Shown here: piece after piece, positions 8,110 through 11,535 of the stretch | Position numbering within the stretch: position 1 is the stretch's first letter | Layout: each line of letters begins with the position of its first letter | NCBI GenBank assembly: GCA_028565635.1 | Contig: JAOXYB010052412.1 | Span: forward strand, 1 to 11,535 | Length of the DNA stretch: 11,535 nucleotides | Reading direction: 5' to 3' | DNA from: Phoronis ovalis | Taxonomy: Eukaryota; Phoronida; Phoronidae | The notes under the pieces: generated by a model | Databases searched by the model: none | The model's input: only the letters and a program-made list of their open reading frames with translations | Told to the model about the DNA's origin: nothing | Translations under genes and position numbers: made by a program

Positions 8110-8524
8110 GTATAAGCTCATTTTGCTGTTTGCTTTGAAGATACCAATACTTTGGAAATGTAATAAAACACAATATAATGTTGAGGATATTGTTCATAGT
8201 TGAAAATATTATACAAATATTGGTCGGATAACTGAACAATATGGCGAAATAGTGTTCGAAAAAACGTTTATTGGTCGAGGCCGCACATATTGTTCCTAAA
8301 ATTTGATCTAGAGGCACTAACGCAATTGCGTTTTTTCTTGTCATTAGCATAGCCCCATTAAGCACGAGCATGTTCTGTATGAGAATGCACCAGGAAACAG
8401 AACTTAACAATTGTATACTAATATGCTTACTGATCTGTATATAATTAAAATGTATAAAAAGTAGGGTATAAGTTTAATTCATTAGAAATGTTCTGTACAT
8501 TCATACTATATTTGCATTGGTAAA
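8110..8524. other. apparent intron or non-coding transposon interior
   Basis: This follows a good splice donor (gtataag). A 108-codon open stretch exists on the opposite strand (8084-8410), but it overlaps exon 2 and has no family motif, so it is not called. A 14-bp perfect palindrome, aacgcaattgcgtt, sits at 8319-8332. Confidence 0.45.
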
Positions 8525-8919
8525 ATGTTAGTTCTAGTACTAAAATGCATATACTGTATTGTATTTACAAAATATGTATCTGTTGATCCAAAAGCTCTCT
8601 ATCATAAAGTAAAGGCATTTGAGCTGAAAAAGAGAAAGTTGCTATGTGAAAGAAATACATTTTTTAAAACATATTTTGTGATTTTTGAATTTTCTTGGTA
8701 TAATGCTGCATGCTAATGCATAATTTATTTTATTTGAATCTCTCGTCGGAAATATTTGACACTGTATGCGTATCATGTTTATCAACTTCAACAATTATAA
8801 GAACTTTTAAATTTAGACGTGGATTGGAATTTCAACGAGAAGTAAACCAGACATTTGCAAATCACATTTATCCAAATAGAGACCCCGGGCTATTACTTAG
8901 GGTATATTCGAAAAAATAG
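8525..8919 (+). other. two short overlapping reading frames, not recognised
   Basis: The frame 8525-8716 (63 codons) includes a basic, charged stretch, KALYHKVKAFELKKRKLLCE. The frame 8710-8919 (69 codons) includes RTFKFRRGLEFQREVNQ and ends LLLRVYSKK. Base composition rises slightly in the second. They lie downstream of the two recognised exons on the same strand and might be remnants of further exons, but I see no convincing acceptor or donor sites and no family motif. Chance open frames are equally possible. Confidence 0.2.
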
Positions 8920-8957
8920 CGTTTAACATCATGCTACAGTAGTATATATTTATTATA

Positions 8958-9060
8958 GTAAATTAACACAGAAGAGATCAGTATTACAAGTTTCATTTGC
9001 CTAGTGGCCATGAAATTAATAACAATCGATACATGGCCCATATTGCATCAGTTAATTTAC
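8958..9060. repeat. 10-bp perfect inverted repeat bounding about 100 bp
   Basis: gtaaattaac (8958-8967) is matched by gttaatttac (9051-9060). The enclosed 83 bases are AT-rich, with ggccat and atggcc in the interior also complementary. It may be a tiny foldback element. No target duplication is evident. Confidence 0.4.
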
Positions 9061-9494
9061 ATACTTGTAGGTAGAAACTATGACTTTTAACAACTGTTAT
9101 TCTTAGACGGGTTATAGATCTTTATAGTTCCACTGATATCATATAGTAAGACTGCTTGCTGTAAGAGAACAGTACAACTGAAAATGACTAATTTGCAGGT
9201 CTAAATTCGACCGTGTCGCCCCTCTTTTTGTTATTATACTTGACGGAAGAAATCATTATATATTCCGATTTTTTTCTTTTCAAGCAAATAGTTCAAGAAC
9301 CAGTTTTTAGGTTGCAAGTGTCAAATAATTGATAGTTGTTCAATCAACGGAACTATCAAATGCCAAAATGTGCCATTTTCTCATATTGTTTTAGCAAAAC
9401 TTTACCTGAAAATAGCCCGGGTGTACCGTGAAAAAATTATGGGGGTAGAGCAAAAAAATATGCTTCTGTTCAAGGTTCCACCATGTTACTATGT
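9061..9494. other. right interior of the DNA transposon, non-coding
   Basis: No coding block is recognised. A 63-codon open stretch from 9370 runs into the terminal repeat and has no motif. A pyrimidine-rich ttttttcttttcaag near 9285 resembles an acceptor, but the sequence after it is not clearly coding. Confidence 0.45.
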
Positions 9495-9564
9495 GTGCCA
9501 AAAGTCGTTGAAATCCGTTGCCCCCTTCCGCCGGCCCCCGTCTGACTTTCTCAGAAAATGACAA
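9495..9564 (-). repeat. right terminal inverted repeat of the DNA transposon
   Basis: Its reverse complement starts ttgtcattttctgag and matches the left end at 5302-5382, with about 80% identity over aligned positions and one main gap. The outermost seven bases agree less well than the interior, apart from the shared ttg. Confidence 0.88.
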
Positions 9565-9568
9565 TTAA
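9565..9568. repeat. right target-site duplication, TTAA
   Basis: This is the partner of 5298-5301. The bases that follow (tgatcaaatta) continue the interrupted reverse transcriptase frame exactly, which fixes the boundary to within a few bases. Confidence 0.7.
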
Positions 9569-10494
9569 TGATCAAATTATAAGATGTATGCAAGCATGGT
9601 TGACTAGATCTCAGAGAGTAATAGTGGATGGTGAATCGTCGATCAACACCAGCTCCATTCGTCTCAGGTGTGCCTCAGAGCACCGTACTCGGTCCATTAT
9701 TGTTCCTTCAAGAAGATCTACAATATATGGTCAGCTGGTCCAATGATTGGCTAATGAGATTTAATGTAAAGAAATGTCATACTCTCCGCATCACAAGACG
9801 ACGAAGTCCGATAACATTTGATTACAAGAGTGATGATTCCATGTCCTAAGTGAGGTTCACCACCATCTATACCTTGGAGTTGTGAGTTCAGCAACGATGC
9901 ACGCTGGAATATTCACATCATTAATATCACCTCTAAAACCAACCGAATATTGGGTCTTCTCCGAAGAAATCTCTACATATGTAAATCAAAGACTAAACAG
10001 AGGGCATATTTTTCTCTTGTAAGGACCCATTAGAGTATGCATCTTCCATTTGGGACCGTTTTACATCTAAAAATGTTAGAAAGATTGAAATTGTAGAACT
10101 CAGAGCTGCCATATTTGTAATGAGAGATTATAACCGACATAGCAGCGTGACTGAGATGTTCAGTTACTTACAGTGGCAGTCATTGGAAGAAAGAAGGCGC
10201 AACACCAGATTATGTAACATGTACAAGAATATCAACCAACAGTCGGCAGCACCGAAACCAGATTTTATCCAACCATCATTAGTAAACCATAGGGGCAACA
10301 GCAGCAAACTGATACAGATTCACGCCAACAGTGACATTTACAGAGGAAGTTTCTTCCCAAGAGCTATCAAAAAGTGGAATGCGCTGCCATTAGACTTAGT
10401 ATCAGCAGATTCCATAGATTCATTCAAAGTCTTCCTGGCTGGTCAGCAGTGCTCTTCTGTATTTCTTTATTTGCATTTTGTAACCAATCATTGA
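9565..10494 (+). pseudogene. reverse transcriptase, C-terminal half, motif C deleted
   Basis: The frame resumes as INDQIIRCMQAWL and RVIVDGESS, shifts, and carries motif B, VSGVPQSTVLGPLLFL (9661-9708; usual Gly after Gln is Ser). The next codons are QEDLQ, which in relatives lies well downstream, so roughly 40-50 residues are missing at 9708/9709, including the catalytic F/Y-A-D-D. Then come WSNDWLMRFNVKKCHTL (stop TAA 9847-9849), SEVHHHLYLG, RWNIHI, SKTNRILGLLRRNLY and RAYFSLVR (TAG 10030-10032). After another shift the sequence reads EYASSIWDRF and MRDYNR. The last frame is open from 10033 through to 10494, with LQWQSLEERR, NSSKLIQIHANSDIYRGS, SFFPRAIKKWNALP and SFKVFLAGQQ. This C-terminal region is the best-preserved part of the element. 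Confidence 0.92.
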
Positions 10495-10922
10495 TTCAAC
10501 CACATAAAATATTTTACTGCGCTAAGCATAGCGGTTAACACAGCATATCAAAGATTTGCGTAACATTTTGATTTATTAGCAATAGAAAAGATAAAGCAGG
10601 GGAGACTCCTGAAGGCAAATACTTCTTTTTCTCATATTATATATAAAATAACATTTTGGGGTTGGGACATAATATCACAGGCGAAAGAAAGTTAGCAAAC
10701 ACTTACCAAATTCTTTTTTTTTTTTACTTTTAGCGTTTTAGAACATATCATGCGATATGGCATCTGTTCAGTGCTAAACGTCGTAATGTATTACGGAAAC
10801 TGTACCCATGACGTACCGTTTAGAAAATACCGCCACTTTGTATAATTACTTATCCATCTAAACTAGGTTTAGAATAGAACTACCATTTCCTTTATAAAGC
10901 TAGATAGCCTTTTAGCAAAGGC
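10495..10922. other. 3' flank, partly retrotransposon 3' untranslated sequence
   Basis: CR1/L2-like elements usually end a short way after the SFFPR region with a small terminal repeat. None is obvious here, so the 3' end is unplaced. The stretch also has a 12-T run (10714-10725) and no coding signal. Confidence 0.45.
10774..10823. repeat. nested inverted repeats
   Basis: ctaaacg (10774-10780) pairs with cgtttag (10817-10823). Within it cgtaat (10782-10787) pairs with attacg (10790-10795) across a 2-base loop. This is a short structured block without known homologue to me. Confidence 0.4.
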
Positions 10923-11395
10923 AGGGTTGCTCATAATTGCTTTTATTAACGTTACGTGACCTCTAAATTACCTTTCAACATCATATTTGAACTTTTCAGC
11001 AAATAATAGATATTCATTGCTTTGGGACTTCTTGACCTCAAATTTTCCTTCCTATGATCCTTTTTTATGAAATTTTGACAGTTTACAGTTTGACCTCCAG
11101 ATGACATTTTGACATCAAGGTCAACTCCGGACTGTCATATGTTAAAGTACAAGCCTCTTGCATTAAACATTAACTATGACTTGCAGTATGTTTCCTCCAT
11201 AAAATAGATTTAAAAGACGCTTAAAAAAAAATCACCTTTTAACAATGGCATATCCCAGGGGAGTCACACATCAAGTACCAAGTTCCTAACTGCAACGGTC
11301 TCCGAGATATAACTTGCTGAAAATTGGAAAAAAAGAAAACGAAGAAAAAAAATCGTACCAAACCAATAGGCTTGCTCCCTTATAAGAGCAACCCT
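10923..11395. mobile_element. candidate short non-autonomous element, 473 bp
   Basis: agggttgctc (10923-10932) is matched exactly by gagcaaccct (11386-11395), and the match extends loosely inward (ata against tata). The interior has no coding capacity. It carries tgacctc three times (10957, 11033, 11091), a related caaggtca nearby, and A-rich runs. Repeats with tgacctc/aaggtca words are familiar in mollusc genomes, which is recollection and not evidence. No clear target duplication flanks it, so a MITE or a SINE-like repeat are both possible. Confidence 0.35.
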
Positions 11396-11535
11396 AAATA
11401 TGTAAAACATATTGCCCTTGACTATACACGTGTATATCTATACCCGTTCCGTATCAAACATTTTTTAAAATACATTCTTTGGTCCATTTGTTTTTTTTGT
11501 CTTCATGTTTTTTTCCTTAACTACATTCGCAGCAG
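11396..11535. other. non-coding right edge
   Basis: Short AT-rich sequence with T runs. No feature recognised. Confidence 0.5.

Larger units (their letters stand above)
5302..9564. mobile_element. nested DNA transposon, about 4.26 kb, superfamily undetermined
   Basis: The reverse transcriptase reading frame stops at tac gga att aat and resumes 4267 bases later at att aat gat caa, so a discrete block was inserted and duplicated its target. The block has imperfect terminal inverted repeats (5302-5382 and 9495-9564) and a TTAA-type duplication. TTAA duplications are known for piggyBac and Kolobok elements. The ends start ttg, not the ccc usual for piggyBac. No transposase motif could be recognised inside. 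The interior holds a broken spliced gene (6195-8109), a tandem duplication and AT-rich filler. It may be a non-autonomous carrier or an autonomous element too decayed to recognise. The divergence between the two ends shows the insertion is old. Confidence 0.88.
2919..10494 (+). mobile_element. decayed non-LTR retrotransposon, CR1/L2-like, split by a nested DNA transposon
   Basis: In order on the + strand are a hydrophobic leader with a 2A-like motif, PHD-like fingers, an AP-type endonuclease, a linker, and a reverse transcriptase whose C-terminus carries the SFFPRAIKKWNALP signature typical of CR1/L2-like elements. The parts appear in all three frames because of repeated small indels, so about 3.3 kb of former coding sequence is present but no part is intact. 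The spacing suggests a single large polyprotein or closely joined frames. The polymerase is interrupted at 5302-9564 by a separate element. Assignment to the Jockey superfamily is firm. The exact clade (CR1, L2, Crack or a relative) is not settled without a phylogeny. Outer ends and target duplications were not found. Confidence 0.93.

Noticed and set aside
8084-8410. 108-codon minus-strand frame with hydrophobic patches
   Set aside because: It overlaps exon 2 of the + strand gene and its donor, has no family motif, and AT-rich DNA often gives such frames.
2919-10494. Retroviral or LTR element origin of the reverse transcriptase
   Set aside because: AP-type endonuclease ahead of RT, the SFFPRAIKKWNALP C-terminus and absence of LTRs, protease, RNase H or integrase motifs indicate a non-LTR element.
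1-11535. CRISPR array, tRNA, rRNA, operon or riboswitch
   Set aside because: No regularly spaced identical repeats with unique spacers, no cloverleaf with recognisable A and B boxes, and no bacterial gene arrangement. The window is eukaryotic in character.

Overview
The window reads as eukaryotic, most likely invertebrate, nuclear DNA. It is AT-rich, intergenic in character, full of microsatellites and small palindromes, and has no intact long reading frame and no bacterial-type gene order. The main content is a decayed non-LTR retrotransposon of the CR1/L2-like group (Jockey superfamily) with a PHD-like finger region, an apurinic endonuclease, a reverse transcriptase and a 2A-like NPGP motif. 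Such elements are common in molluscs, echinoderms and other marine invertebrates. A bivalve or other mollusc is my best guess, but it is inferred from general familiarity and not proven.

Layout. Bases 1-2900 are non-coding, with a 12-bp inverted repeat at the left edge, two AT microsatellites, a roughly 32-bp minisatellite (1066-1190) and a nested hairpin block (2524-2630). From about 2919 the retrotransposon runs on the + strand: hydrophobic leader and 2A-like motif (2919-3030), PHD-like zinc fingers (3031-3389), endonuclease (about 3541-4231), linker (4232-4678), and the first half of the reverse transcriptase (4679-5302). The polymerase is then interrupted by a 4263-bp insertion (5302-9564). 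The reading frame resumes at the very same codons at 9565 and continues to the conserved C-terminus ending at 10494.

The insertion has imperfect terminal inverted repeats of about 70-80 bp (about 80% identical) and a TTAA duplication (readable as up to AATTAAT), so it is an old DNA transposon of undetermined superfamily. I see no transposase. Instead it carries, on the + strand, a broken gene with at least two exons: a 133-codon exon beginning at an ATG (6195), a consensus splice donor at 6593/6594, an acceptor at 7954/7955, and a Cys-rich second exon ending at a donor at 8109/8110. A roughly 130-bp tandem duplication lies in its intron.

The retrotransposon is dead many times over. It has several frameshifts and stops, a His-to-Tyr change in the endonuclease S-D-H motif, an Asp-to-Asn change in RT motif A, and an internal deletion that removes the F/Y-A-D-D motif. 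The right flank (10495-11535) is non-coding and holds a candidate 473-bp short repeat element bounded by 10-bp inverted repeats (10923-11395). In order of age, the retrotransposon came first and the DNA transposon landed in it later. None of the parts can be expected to work together today.
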